From Glandiceps talaboti (Eukaryota; Hemichordata; Enteropneusta; Spengelidae), in assembly GCF_964340395.1 (NCBI RefSeq), contig NC_135557.1:20526225-20590224 (forward strand): DNA of 64,000 bases, written 5' to 3'. Both the position numbers and the translations under genes were made by a program. This document shows positions 11,876 to 25,292 of this stretch, one piece after another. Numbering within the stretch: position 1 is the stretch's first letter; each line of letters opens with the position of its first letter. The notes under the pieces are model-generated. The model was not told where the DNA came from, made no database searches, and saw only the letters and a list, made by a program, of their open reading frames with translations.

Positions 11876-12282
11876 AAAAAGAGCTATAGTACAGGACTAC
11901 ATAGAACATGTCTTCAGTCCATACATGGTCCTGTTTGTGTTTGCGAGGGAAATTTTCAGGGTTATAAGTGTAAATAATTAATTTGTGTTTTAGATTATTA
12001 ATTACAGAAAAGGGATATGAAGGATACAGCATTACAGCATAGTTGTATGATTTCATAAATGTTTGAGAATTACATTTATCAACATTTGTTTATAGTCTTT
12101 GTACCGTGTGTTCATCACAAAGGTTATTTCTATTGTGACAGTCCAAGTTGTTTTAAATCGTCTCCTGAATAAAGTTCTTAACACTGTTGGAGGATAAGTT
12201 GCATTATTAAACGTAGACACACAATGAAACACACACACAGGGACACACACAGACACAGACACAGACACAGGAACAGACACAT

Positions 12283-12416
12283 ACGTCATACATACATACA
12301 TACATACATACATACATACATACATACATACATACATACATACATACTTTCATGTACATACATACATACATACATACATACATACATACATACATACATA
12401 CATACATACATACATA

Positions 12417-12453
<37 letters not shown>
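12283..12453. repeat. (CATA)n / (CA)n compound microsatellite
   Basis: Two CATA blocks, separated by a short unique stretch near 12349-12356, pass into (CA)n. All open frames across it are low-complexity artefacts. Confidence 0.97.
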
Positions 12454-12455
<2 letters not shown>

Positions 12456-13319
12456 CTCACACATTCTTGACGCCATGCTTATAAGTATCATTTATTCTTT
12501 CTGTATACAAATCTGTAATGTGACGAATCGATTCACAGAAAAAATATTAATTATGTTTTATTTTATTTTCTTGGTTTATTTACAGATAGAAGTATTAAAA
12601 TACCTGCTGTACATCTTGAACGAGAAGATATCATTTTTTTTTTACAAATCTTACAAAATATAGAGTAAAATCGTGACAAATTCTACCCTCCATTGAAACA
12701 ACTTTAGTGTCAATGTCATGACAGGCCACATAAATTTGGTTAGAAAAATAAAAATAATAAACTAAACTACACTAAATTAAAATAAAATAAAATAATACAT
12801 TTCGTGAAATCATTTATAACAAGGCTGAGGCTGCCTCCTATACTGCAGACACTCAGAACAGTAAACATATATATAAATTTACAAATACATCAACAAAGCA
12901 TCTCAACTTACTGTATCATACGAGTTCATTAAAACCAATTATGTTATGTCAGTAATTAATGATTCCTGAAGTTATCACAAGGAGTTAAACTAAATTGTAA
13001 TACTATTTCAAGTGGTGTTATTTATAAACAAAGAAATTCGTAGACGTTTGTATAATGCGTAGAAAAAAAAATATTTGGATTTGTAATTTATTTGGAAATT
13101 ACTAGACTAATTGTTATGTTTATCAAATCATTGACTAAAATTTTGCGATTAATTTTTCAAGTATAATAATATTATGGAAGCTGTTTTATCCTTCTTTGGC
13201 AATTCCCATTAATGTAAAGTACTGTACAATGTGCATGTTGTTGGTTTTTACTTAATACTTAGGAAAGGAATTATAGCTTCCTGTTTTGTTATTGAAATTT
13301 AATAAATCAGGTAATTATG

Positions 13320-13660
13320 TGGTTGGTGGGTTAGTACAGTCACGTGCATTGTAACTACCAATGAGTGCCCATCCAGGGATTGGCGTGTTGGTACGTCACA
13401 TGCAATGTAACTGACAAATGAAATGTCTATCCAATAATTGGTGGGTTAGTACAGTCACGTGCGTTGTAACCAATGAAATGGCTATCCAATGATTGGTGGG
13501 TTAGTACAGTCACGTGCAGTGTAACTACTAATGAGTGCCCATCCAGGGATTGGCGTGTTGGTACGTCACATGCAATGTAACTGACAAATGAAATGTCTAT
13601 CTAATGATTGGTGGGTTAGTACAGTCACGTGCATTGTAACCAATGAAATGTCTATTCAGT
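13320..13660. repeat. Tandem repeat with CACGTG and CCAAT/ATTGG motifs
   Basis: The array mixes two alternating unit types, one with GGTGGGTTAGTACAGTCACG and one with GGCGTGTTGGTACGTCACAT, each followed by TGCANTGTAAC and AATGA.. segments. The longer period is about 175-180 bases. There are four CACGTG hexamers and several ATTGGT/CCAAT sequences. It is noncoding and lies 1 kb downstream of the gene B stop. Confidence 0.8.
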
Positions 13661-14002
13661 GAATTCCAATTCATTCAGGAAATTCAAAAAATACTATGTA
13701 AGCCTTAGTGGTTACATTTTGTAAAAGAAAAAATCAAAAAATATTAAACCACTGGCGTCATTTCCATTTTGCATTCTTAATAAAAAAAAATATTCCACCT
13801 AAATATTGTTATTTGTTTGAATAATTACTTTTAGATATTGTTATTGCTTTGTTATTGATATGATTTCATGACTATAATAATAATAATTAATAATTGATAA
13901 TGTATTCGGGGTTGACCTATATGAAGCAATAGTGCACCTCTGTTTATGTAAGTGTGGGAAAGTCAAACCATGACTGTACCCATCTTTGGTTGAAAATATT
14001 AA

Positions 14003-14142
14003 CATTGCTGTGATTGGTTGAAATCATTCCTATACCGTTGTGATTGGTTGAAACTGTTAATTAATATGCGATTATTCTAAATTATGTTTTACATTACTAG
14101 GATTGGTCGAAATTATTTACATAGAGTTGTGACTAGGTGAAA
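14003..14142. repeat. Degenerate repeat of GTTGTGATTGGTTGAAA
   Basis: Four related copies of a segment containing TGATTGGTTGAAA or GATTGGTCGAAA are spaced about 30-60 bases apart, 0.5 kb past the gene B stop codon. Each carries ATTGG (an inverted CCAAT). Confidence 0.55.
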
Positions 14143-14616
14143 GCCAAATTCAAGAGAGAAGTACTGTGACCAAACATCTTGTGGATAGATACAGGACAAA
14201 TGACATACGTGGAGATTAGGCCAACATGTTACAGTGTACAATTTAAGAGCTAACGATTCTGATTGCCTTTATACCAGTGGAAAGACAAATACACAAGTGT
14301 GAAAAAACACTGTATTTTATATTACAATATGTACAGAATCAGTTATGTGTTTAATTGATTGGAAAATTCCAGACATAGGAAAATAATCAGAATGCGCTAA
14401 AAATATAAATATATATAAAACCATAATGAAGCATAAGGTAGCAATATCCGTTTTGACCTATGACCTTTCTGTCCAATCTAATCGAAATATTACAAGGTTT
14501 TGTTCCTAGTCGGGCAATTGTTAGTCTGCTAACTAGCGTGTCGTACAGTTAGTGTTTGTAATCAGTGTGTCATGCCTCAGACCTTAGTGGTCTGAGTTCA
14601 AGCCACATGTAGTTCA

Positions 14617-15677
14617 TCAATCGTCGTGTGGAGAGTCATGTCTATCACGTGATTTCCTGTGGCGCTTATGTCTGTCACGTGACCTTTCCCCGCGCTTATG
14701 CGATCTTCGCCTCTCTTTCTCATCGTCAACCTCTGTAGTCACAAGATCGGAGTCGTCTGTTTTACGTATTTTCATTTCCAATTCGTGTTTCTCGAAGTTG
14801 TCTGATACTGGTGGTACATGTGCTGGTGCGCTCCGTCCAATATCGCTATCCTCACTATACTGATGACGTGAGTCTCGATGGTGACTTGATCTGGGACGAT
14901 GACGGCGACGTTCTCGTCTGCCATCCCTGCTGTCATCACGTGAACGGCGGTGGTGACGTCTTTCTGAAGACGACCGACTACGGCGGTTTGAAGACGACCG
15001 AGGGCGGTCACGGTGTTCCGAGGAAGAGTTGTGGGGATCGTCTTGATCATCATCGACAGATCGACGTCGGTGGTGTTTTTTATGCGAGCGACGCACGTGT
15101 TGTTTATCTGGTGTTGGTGAACGAGGTCGGTGGCTTTCAGGTGTGGGTGATCGGGGGCGCTCTCCATCTTTATCAGGGTCATCAAAGCGTCGACTTCTCT
15201 TTGGAGACTTTGATGGAAGTGGTTGTGGTGTTTCATAGTGATGGTTATCATCATTTGATGGAGGTGATCTATCTGAGGTATCTGTTTCGTGACGAGGACT
15301 TCCACCATTCACTGCATTCACAACAAAATGGTCTAATACTCTAGGCTTGTCACTATAGGAATGGCTCTTTACTGGTTTTAGCTCCTGTGGACCAATCAGG
15401 TTATGCCTCTTCTTTTTCTTCTTGTGTTTCTTGCTTTTCTTAATATACACAGGCTGTTCCCGACGTAGATCCAAGTCTGCGGTCTGTGGGCGACCTCCTA
15501 CGGGGGTGTGACTCCTAACTGGCGGAATAGATAGACTCTTACTGACTGGTATTTCATTGTCGATAGTATAAGCTGTGTTGATTTGTCCGTTGGTGTACGC
15601 TACATCCGGGTTACCTGCAGCTACAGGACTTGGCGCCATTTCAGCTCTGTCTTCATCTTCAATTATTTCTTCATTTG
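14617..15677 (-). CDS. Gene B cytoplasmic tail exon (RS-rich) and stop
   Basis: The acceptor TTGACAG and stop TGA (14617-14619) bound 352 residues. The order is an acidic start, a Lys cluster KKSKKHKKKKKRH followed by NLIGPQELKP, repeated RPRSPTPE/D units, then long runs of RS, SR, RD, HR and DR dipeptides ending in SRDRHKRHRKSRDRHDS. Ser-Arg dipeptide density is like that of SR splicing factors, which is odd for a receptor tail. There are no SH2, kinase or death-domain folds. The plus-strand open frames opposite it are shadows. Its TCACGTGA E-boxes encode Ser-Arg-Asp. Confidence 0.9.
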
Positions 15678-16058
15678 CTGTCAACGAAAAGATACCAAAA
15701 TGTCAATCATACAGCAAATACTAGTATCAAATTAAATTTAGTTATGACACACAAATGTGAAAGTTTAGTTTGTATTGCTTAGGTTGCAAGAATCAAAAGA
15801 AAGTAAAATATAGTTACTTGGGGATGGTAAATTGGAAACGAATACGACATTTTCATCCGTCTACTGTGGACTTTGATCAATGCAATGATTTCATTATGCC
15901 GTGGTACTATGTCTCTTTGGATTTACCCTTCCATAGAAATGGTATTTGTCCGAAAGTTTAGTTATATATTATAAGAAATGGGCTGTGTTAAGATAAATTA
16001 TATCAATATCTATATATGACAACTGCCAATACACACACATCCACACACATACACACAC

Positions 16059-16089
<31 letters not shown>

Positions 16090-16394
16090 TACACATACAC
16101 ACATACACACACACATACACACATACACATACACACACACATACACATACACATACACACACACATACACACACACACATACACATACACACATACACAC
16201 ACATACACATACACACACACATACATACATACACACACACATACACATACACATACACACACACATACATACATACATACATACATACATACATACATAC
16301 ATACATACATACATACATACATACATCCACACACACACACAAACACACATATATACATACATACATACATACATACATACATACATACATACAT

Positions 16395-16439
<45 letters not shown>

Positions 16440-19400
16440 TGCACTGCACAATGATGTATATGGTATTATATATCCATGTTGTACCATGATACACAGTTTT
16501 GAAACCTGTATTACATTTTCACTGTTTATCATAAATGTTTCATACTTTCTCCTAGATAATTACACCAACTTTCAGGATTATGTTTGAGTAATTTGAAGTA
16601 ATATATATCATATGACATGAATGTGAGCTACGACTACTTACATAGTGGTTCTTTTTCCTGTCGCTTTTTCCACCACAGACAATAGAACAAGACCAAACTA
16701 ACTATGATGACAATGATCACTACTATCACTATGGCAATAACGATAACAAGGGATAGCTTACTCCAGGTTCCTCCTTCCCCTGAAAGAAAATTTAGGAGAG
16801 ATGGTTAAAAATTTGACTGTAAAGAACGTCCTCATCAGTCTCCTTACATTTGTTTGTTTGTGGAAAGGGATAAGAAGAGCGCCTCAACGGTCGATCTCTC
16901 AGTCTAGTTAAGAGTGGGTGCCTATCGATCACACATTGTTGTGTGCAATATGAATTGATTGCATATTATCACATTACTTCTGTGATTGTCATCAAATTAA
17001 TATGTTAACCAATATTGTTCGCTTGTTCTTACACGTGAAACGGTTGACACTGCAGCGAGATTTAAAGGCTTGCGTTAACAGAGAGAATTACTGTGAATTG
17101 AAGCAAAAACTCACCAACTATTTCGATCTTCGCAGTCGCAGATTCGGTGTAATTGGCGGTAGATGCTAAACACTCAACCATTGATTCGTCCATGTCTTTG
17201 GTAATATTAGCTATAAATAGTACTGTGCTGTTAAACAGTAGGTGAAACCGTTCGTCTGTCGATGTATCAATCTCTTCGTTATCAAATGACCAGACATATT
17301 GAAGAACTCTCTCAGTGCTAGTTACTTCACATGTAAACATGCCTTCATCTCCTACCTCCTTTTCTAGAGTTGCAGGTTGTATCTCAACCACCACTTGTTT
17401 CGCTGTATAAAGAAAATATACAAATGAAGTTAATATTATTCACTTGTAAAACATTATTGCTGCATGATCTTTATTTTTTACAATGAATAAGAGAGACATA
17501 GACATTTTTAAATGGGGGACAAGCTGGGGGGACAAGCTGAGTTTTATGTTTTGGGCGAAACATTTGCTGCATATTTAAAAGTTCCATGTAATATTCTACT
17601 TACTGAAGCATACATAGCCATCACGGTTTCCAGACTAACCCTGTGCCTTTGTATAATGGAAAAACTAATCAGGGTTGTACCTATGTATGACGAAACACTA
17701 GCTCTGTCAATTTAATGGTTCCGATTAAGATATGCAAGGCATTAGATAGAAACAGTGAGAAAAGTCACGTACATTTTACACTCAGTGGTGAGAATGAACA
17801 CATCTTTGGTTCGGAGTAAGACAGGTGTGTTGAGGTGCAAGTAAACAGCGCCCCCTCTAAGTTATCATCCACAACAAAACTGAGGTGGCTGCTTATCCCA
17901 TTCTCGGTTTCAGTGTATGTTGGTTCAAGGTTTTCATCATCTCTACTCCACTGTAAGACTGCTGCAGGATTGCCACCATTAGAATAACAGGATAACACGA
18001 CAGTTTGACCTCTGATGACGTCACCTGTCATTGCACAGAGTGGATATTCCTCCCCAGGGCCAACTAAGCCTATAGTGACAAAGAAGTCGCTACATCAGCA
18101 TGACAGTAAGGAAGGTGGGCGGGAAAACCTACCACTGTGAATGGGTTTGATTTTCATCTACGTTTTAATTCTAGAATTTGCCAATATCAGTGTAGTAGAT
18201 AGGAAGCAATTATTTAGTTGTTGACAATAACAACCAGCCAAATTTCCATCACTTAAACAAGCAGAAGTAAGCATTTGTTTTCAATCTAGAGAAAATGAAA
18301 GGTTTTCATTTGGATATAACTACTAAAACTGACAACAGATGTCCACCCACTCTGACAGACACAACATTAAAGAAGACACGATAAACCAAATACATGACTG
18401 AGAAGATTGGCATAGATTTAAAATATGCATCACGTGAGTATAGTTTTTATATCAAATTAATCATGTATATGACAACCCCATTCCTCATCCTATTGGTTTA
18501 TTTTCATATTTTAACCTTTCATTGACCTTTCAATCAATTGTGGAAATGTTTCTTTCGAGACAAACATGATTTTTGCGCACGCATTTTCACATACCTTGTG
18601 GTTGGGTAGTCGCCGCTGGTGGTCTGGTTGTCACTCTAGCAGGTGTTTGTTCCTTGGCTGTGGATTGTTCCTGGACTGTTGTAACTGCCTTGGTTGTTAT
18701 CTTCGCTTGCGTAGTTGGAGTAGTAACTGCATGAAAGGGAGTCAATAACTGTCAATATTCAATTGATATACAAAACTAAGTCATGTTTTCATTGCGTATC
18801 ACTTGAAATCAGCATCTGATACAGCGCAATGCAGGTTACCGTTCACTTGCTCTGTTTGATACAACCATGCAGAAACTGCACATGTTACAGTGTCTTACTA
18901 CATTATGTCTAAATTGAAATGTAGTGCCACCATGAAGATATCAGCTGCAGACATCCATATATTGACGTCAACGTCTAGTTAGAGTATATCTAAAATGTAT
19001 TCAGCTTACATGAAGCAATAAATTGCGATATTGCCCTTTTAAAGTGTAGAATGTGCAATGTCTTATATATTTCTGTGTGATTGTATCAAACTGGGTGAAC
19101 AGTAAACTGCAACGCGCTGTATGACATTCTCCTGCATGATTGGATAATATTTGGTCCGTGGAAATCAATAATAAAGAATATAAGACATGCTGTAATACTT
19201 CATTGACCCCTGACCTCGTCTGTAAGATACCACGTGTTACAATTAAATGTTCTATCAGCAATTACTACTCTACGTGAAAGCTGTACCAGCTGCTACTGGA
19301 ATATTTCTTGATATAATTGAGATACAATGACGTAATCATAATATTGTACACCCTGCACAGTAGTGAATCACATGATGTGGGTAAACATATTTGTGTAGCA

Positions 19401-22400
19401 ATACACATAGTATGGTGCAATATAAATGATTTTGGGGTCCGCACCCAATAACCAGCACCCCAATGAATCCCGATTTCAACTTATTACTATACTAATTATA
19501 CATAAAATAGATCTCTAATTGACATGTACAATGTCTAATTATTGGTATTTTTAACATTTTTCAATGAATTTATTGCTGGTTGTCTGATAAAAAATAATGG
19601 CTCAGTTGCAGCTTGTGAAGCCTGACAAGAACTTGGAAAAGACATGACGTATCTTACAATCTACATCTGTCCTACTCTATCTTAGAAAAAAACATGAATG
19701 TACTTTTCATGATTCAGCAGGGCTTTTGATTCATACATCAGATTTGGGTGTGTCACACAAATACATACACAATAGACAAACATCAAGGCAACTACAGCCA
19801 ATTTCACCTAACCTCACCGAAATGTGGCACAAAAAGTAATTGTATCTTAGTTCGTACGATACTGGTAGATAATGACAGCTCTTCAGACAAACCGACTCAA
19901 TGCAAATGAAAATAAACTTGTAGCACATTGTTAGCACATTGTTACCAATTAAATCATTGAAGTATCGGGATATGTATACATTTTAAATTGTATATAGTCC
20001 ACTGCAGTAGGTTGCAAAGTAACTGCTTGATAAGTTGGCAACTGTATTTATTTTCATTTGTAGTCAGTCAGCATGTATAAAATGTTGTCCTTATCTACTA
20101 CTATATGAACAGAATCAAAATAAATTTGAGACACACACTGTTTCAATGCGGTTAAGTGAAATTGGTTGTATTTTATGCAAAAATTTACACAAAGACACAC
20201 AGAGTAACTACAGTCCCATCACCATAATTTCTAAGTATATTCTGTATAATGACTATAGCAGTATCATCTATATCCTACCTCCATTGACTGTAGATCTAGC
20301 AGCTAGGGTAGTTTGTCTAACAGCAGCAGTTGTACCAGCAGCAGTACTGATAGCACTAGTGGTTGCAGCAGGACTTGCAATTGCAGTAGTAGGAACAGTA
20401 GCTGAAGTGGGTGGATTTTGTGTTGAAATGGTGATGGTACTAATGGGCAGTGTAGTCGTAGCTACAGTGGTAGTTTTAGGTTTAGTTGTCACAACAGATG
20501 TGAGTTTAGTTGTCACAACATTGGCAGTGGTGTATGGTGTCGATTTATCAGCAGTGGTGGTGGTGGTGGTTGCAGCAGGGATTGGTGTGGTGGCAAGTGG
20601 TAGAGTTGTGATAACTTTGGTGGTAGCTGGAACAAGTTTGCATTGCAGAGTTAAGCGTGCGACCAAGCAGGTTGATGATAATCGCTTTGACATGTACAGG
20701 TTAAGGATGGAGAAGCTTATATTTAAAGCAGAGAGGAGGAGTGATTAGTCCAAAAGGCTCTCGCAATTGCCAAACACAATTATCTCATTAACCCACTTTA
20801 ACGCATATTATATCATGGTTATATAAATCAATTAGCCCAGCATCAATCACAATTTCCACCATTAGCAAATCAATTACTGTCATCACTTGCATCATCAACC
20901 AATCAACTGTCATCACTTACATCATCAACCAATCAACTGTCTCCACTTCCATCGTCAACCAATCAATTGTCATCATATCCATCATTAGCCAATCAACTGC
21001 TATCATCAACAATCAACTATTATCCCTAACATCATCAGCCAATCAACTATCAACACTTACATCATCAACTAATCAAAATCAACTATCACCACTTCCATCA
21101 TCAGTCAATCAATTGTCATCACTTCCATCATCAGCAAATAAACTATCATCACTTACATCATCAACCAATCAATTATCATCACTTACATCATCAACCAATC
21201 AATTGTCATCACTTACATCATCAGTAAATAAACTATCATCACTTACATCATCAACCAATCAATTGTCATCATATCCATCATCAACCAATCAACTATCATC
21301 ACTTACATCATCAACCAATCAATTATCATCACTTACATCATCAACCAATCAATTGTCATCACTTACATCATCAGTAAATAAACTATCATCACTTACATCA
21401 TCAACCAATCAATTATCATCACTTACATCATCAACCAATCAATTATCATCACTTACATCATCAACCAATCAATTATCATCACTTACATCATCAACCAATC
21501 AACTATCATCACTTCCATCATCAGCCAATCAACTATCATCACTTACATCATCAACCAATCAACTATCATCACTTACATCATCAACCAATCAACTATCATC
21601 ACTTCCATCATCAACCAATCAACTATCATCACTTGCATCATCAACCAATCAACTATCATCACTTACATCATCAACCAATCAACTGTCATCACTTACATCA
21701 TCAACCAATCAACTATCATCACTTGCATCATCAACCAATCAACTATCATCACTTCCATCATCAACCAATCAACTATCATCACTTCCATCATCATCAACCA
21801 ATCAACTATCATCACTTGCATCATCAACCAATCAACTATCATCACTTACATCATCAACCAATCAACTGTCATCACTTGCATCATCAACCAATCAACTATC
21901 ATCACTTCCATCATCAACCAATCAACTATCATCACTTCCATCATCAGTAAATAAACTATCATCACTTACATCATCAACCAATCAATTATCATCACTTACA
22001 TCATCAACCAATCAATTGTCATCACTTACATCATCAGTAAATAAACTATCATCACTTACATCATCAACCAATCAATTGTCATCATATCCATCATCAACCA
22101 ATCAACTATCATCACTTACATCATCAACCAATCAATTGTCATCACTTACATCATCAGTAAATAAACTATCATCACTTACATCATCAACCAATCAACTGTC
22201 ATCACTTACATCATCAACCAATCAACTATCATCACTTGCATCATCAACCAATCAACTATCATCACTTCCATCATCAACCAATCAACTATCATCACTTCCA
22301 TCATCATCAACCAATCAACTATCATCACTTGCATCATCAACCAATCAACTATCATCACTTCCATCATCAACCAATCAACTATCATCACTTCCATCATCAT

Positions 22401-23072
22401 CAACCAATCAACTATCATCACTTGCATCATCAACCAATCAACTATCATCACTTACATCATCAACCAATCAACTGTCATCACTTGCATCATCAACCAATCA
22501 ACTATCATCACTTGCATCATCAACCAATCAACTATCATCACTTCCATCATCAACCAATCAACTATCATCACTTCCATCATCAACCAATCAACTATCATCA
22601 CTTACATCATCAACCAATCAACTATCATCACTTACATCATCAACCAATCAACTGTCATCACTTCCATCATTAAGACATCTATCCATACTAATTAGATTTA
22701 TATGTGTATCAGATTCTGTTATCTACCAGAAAATGTTACAATATTTTTGAGTATAACTGATGTTAGCAATTACATATAGATTTGTAGACCTTTGACCACC
22801 TGTTATTACCACCAGGTTATATTTTGCGTTAAATCGTGTATATCTACCACCACCACCACCACCACCTCCACTACCACCACCATCACCACCACCATTGAAA
22901 GATATTATTGTTAATAGCAACAACAGTATTAGTAGTAGTTATGCTCTGTTAGTATTTTATGTTATTAGTAGTAGTAAAAAAAATCGTTCATTCATCCAGT
23001 TGAAGTTTATTTTGATGTTGTTGTCATCATCATCATCATCATCATCATTGTTGTTTTTTGTTATTATCAAGC

Positions 23073-23116
<44 letters not shown>

Positions 23117-24914
23117 CAGGAAGCTCCAAGTGTGGTCGTCGTCTTTCTTGCGACTACTGCAGAGTTGTAAATTTTAACATTGAACATAGTGTTGTTGTCA
23201 ATATTGTCATTTTTTAAAAGTTTTTTGTAAAAACAAATGTTACCTTGTGGAACTGTTACAGTCAGTGTGGCAGGATTTGACGTAATAGATTCTATGATAC
23301 CCTGTACATCAGCGAAACATAAATACTCTCCCTCATCACTCGATTGGGCATTGGTTATTTGTAAATTATATTCTCCATTTGATTGATCACCTGTGATACT
23401 ATATCTGCAAAAAGAAGAAAATAAAAAATTGAGTCTCTGTAACGGTCCATGAAGTTTGAAAATTAACAAAAGAGTTAATAAACACTCGAGGCAGAGTTTT
23501 CGATTCTTGGGCGTTAATTCACTCATTGAAGTAATAGTGCAATCAGGTCAATGCGATACACTTGTATCTGCTATTAACTTGAATGATTTGGGTGCTGCAA
23601 TATAGCAACTTAATAACTTACTCAACTTTTAAAATCTTGAAAAGAAGCTCTTCTGCACTTGACATGTGTTTAGTTTTATTGGGGATTTCCTGCAAAGGTT
23701 TATGGGAAAACCTCTGTTGAGGACACCTATAGTACTCTCATCTTTGTTTTGATACTCTTTGGATCTATATGGAAATCAAAGAGTACTTACCTGGCTGACA
23801 AAGTCGCCTCAACGATAATTGTCTCAACACTGAGTACTTGCCCAGTATTTTGCTTCAGCCACAGGAGATCGCCAACTTTGTTGTCGACAGCACATTGTAA
23901 CACAGCTGTGTTACCTTCGTCTACTGTCGTGTCTTGTGGCTCTGTTCGAAATGATTGTGGTGGTGATGGCGTACCTGTTGATGGTTGTGTAGCTAGTAGA
24001 AAAAAACGAAAATACCAAATAAGGTAAAAACTTATATGATACAACGGATGTGATTTTGTATAAAGCAATTGTCAGTCTCGATAATTTTTTAAATATTTCA
24101 AATTTATATTGCTAGGAACCATATCTGTCACTTTCTGATAAAACAAAGTTTAAAACAAATTAATTCAATTTTTTTATTCCATCGATTCGATTCATCCATT
24201 CTATTCGATTCACTTCACTTCACTTCACTTCACTACACTACACTACACTACACTACACTACACTACACTACACTTCACTTCACTTCACTTCACTTCACTT
24301 CACTTCACTACACTACACTACACTACACTACACTACACTACACTACACTACACTACACTTCACTTCACTTCACTTCACTTCACTTCACTTCACTTCACTT
24401 CACTTCACTTCACTTCACTTCACTTCACTTTAATTTAATTTAATTTAATTTATTTTAATTTAATTTAATTTAATTTAATTTGATTCAGTTCATTTCAAAT
24501 TAATCCAATCCACTTCAAAAACCAAAACTTGTTTGGGTCTTTGTAATCCTTAATCATAAATGACGGGAGTGTAGATGCATAATTATAGAGAAGGGATATC
24601 GCTATCGTTCACTGTGATGCCTAACTTTACTCTCCAGTTTAGAATAATTGAAGTGTGGAATCTTACCTAACTCTACTCGCAGGTACATATACACTTGCCT
24701 AACTGTGCTATTGTTAAGCACATACAGCCTTGCACTGTATTTCTTTGTACACTTTGCTCTAACATAAAGCACGGCGATGCCTAACTCCACTATCCTGCAT
24801 GTGCAAAATTGTGCCTAACTCGACTTATATCGGGACCTATCCAAGACAGATGTACAATGTAGGTGTGCAGACATACATCTTAAGGTTGGTGTTTCTATAT
24901 TTTCTATATTTGAT

Positions 24915-24958
<44 letters not shown>

Positions 24959-25256
24959 AATAATAATAATAATTCTGAATGGCTGATGTCATACTAATTT
25001 ACATCAACAAAACTTACTTGTTAATACTGTGAGAGTAACTCCAGGTGTAGAAGTGGCAGCATTACCACCACCTTGAGCTAAAATACAATAATATGTACCA
25101 GCGTCATCTTCTTGTAAATCACTAAGTGTTAGAAAATATTCTCCATTGGATTGGTCGCCAGTAATTGAATATCTGTAGAAAAGAAACGAATTGGTTTACT
25201 ATACTAGTGTCGTGTTAGTGTTGTAGGGAAGGGTTACGATGATACTTTGTGTCCTA

Positions 25257-25292
<36 letters not shown>

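Larger units (their letters stand above)
10476..14616. other. Intergenic spacer between genes A and B
   Basis: This is AT-rich DNA with no convincing coding sequence. It holds the fold-back element at 11494-11875, the (CATA)n/(CA)n tract, the CACGTG/CCAAT tandem array at 13320-13660 and the ATTGGTTGAAA repeats at 14003-14140. The 3' UTR of gene B must lie at the right end. I could not place its poly(A) site with confidence. Confidence 0.6.

Noticed and set aside
14340-14360. ATTAAA-type poly(A) signal downstream of gene B
   Set aside because: It is a weak variant in AT-rich DNA with no other support; poly(A) sites of all five genes were left uncalled.
14560-14605. Second SINE or tRNA remnant (TCTGAGTTCAAGCCAC resembles a B box)
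   Set aside because: No A box at the right distance and no SINE body could be recognised.
14811-15344. Plus-strand open frame of 177 codons opposite the gene B tail
   Set aside because: It is the complement of the RS-rich tail exon, whose composition keeps the reverse frame open. The minus frame has TM context, splice sites and paralogues.
16003-16532. Long Tyr-Val-Cys-Met and Thr-His-Ile open frames
   Set aside because: They are translations of (CATA)n and (CA)n; the same applies at 12053-12491, 25199-25703, 29460-29715, 32886-33387, 43005-43226 and 63476-63748.
20824-22672. Regular 30-bp spacing that could suggest a CRISPR array
   Set aside because: There are no unique spacers; units abut directly. 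The context is eukaryotic.
21113-22750. 545-codon plus-strand open frame of SSLTSSTNQL repeats
   Set aside because: The 30-bp unit is a multiple of three and lacks stops in several frames on both strands, so openness is automatic. It lies inside an intron of gene B and has no splice or start evidence.
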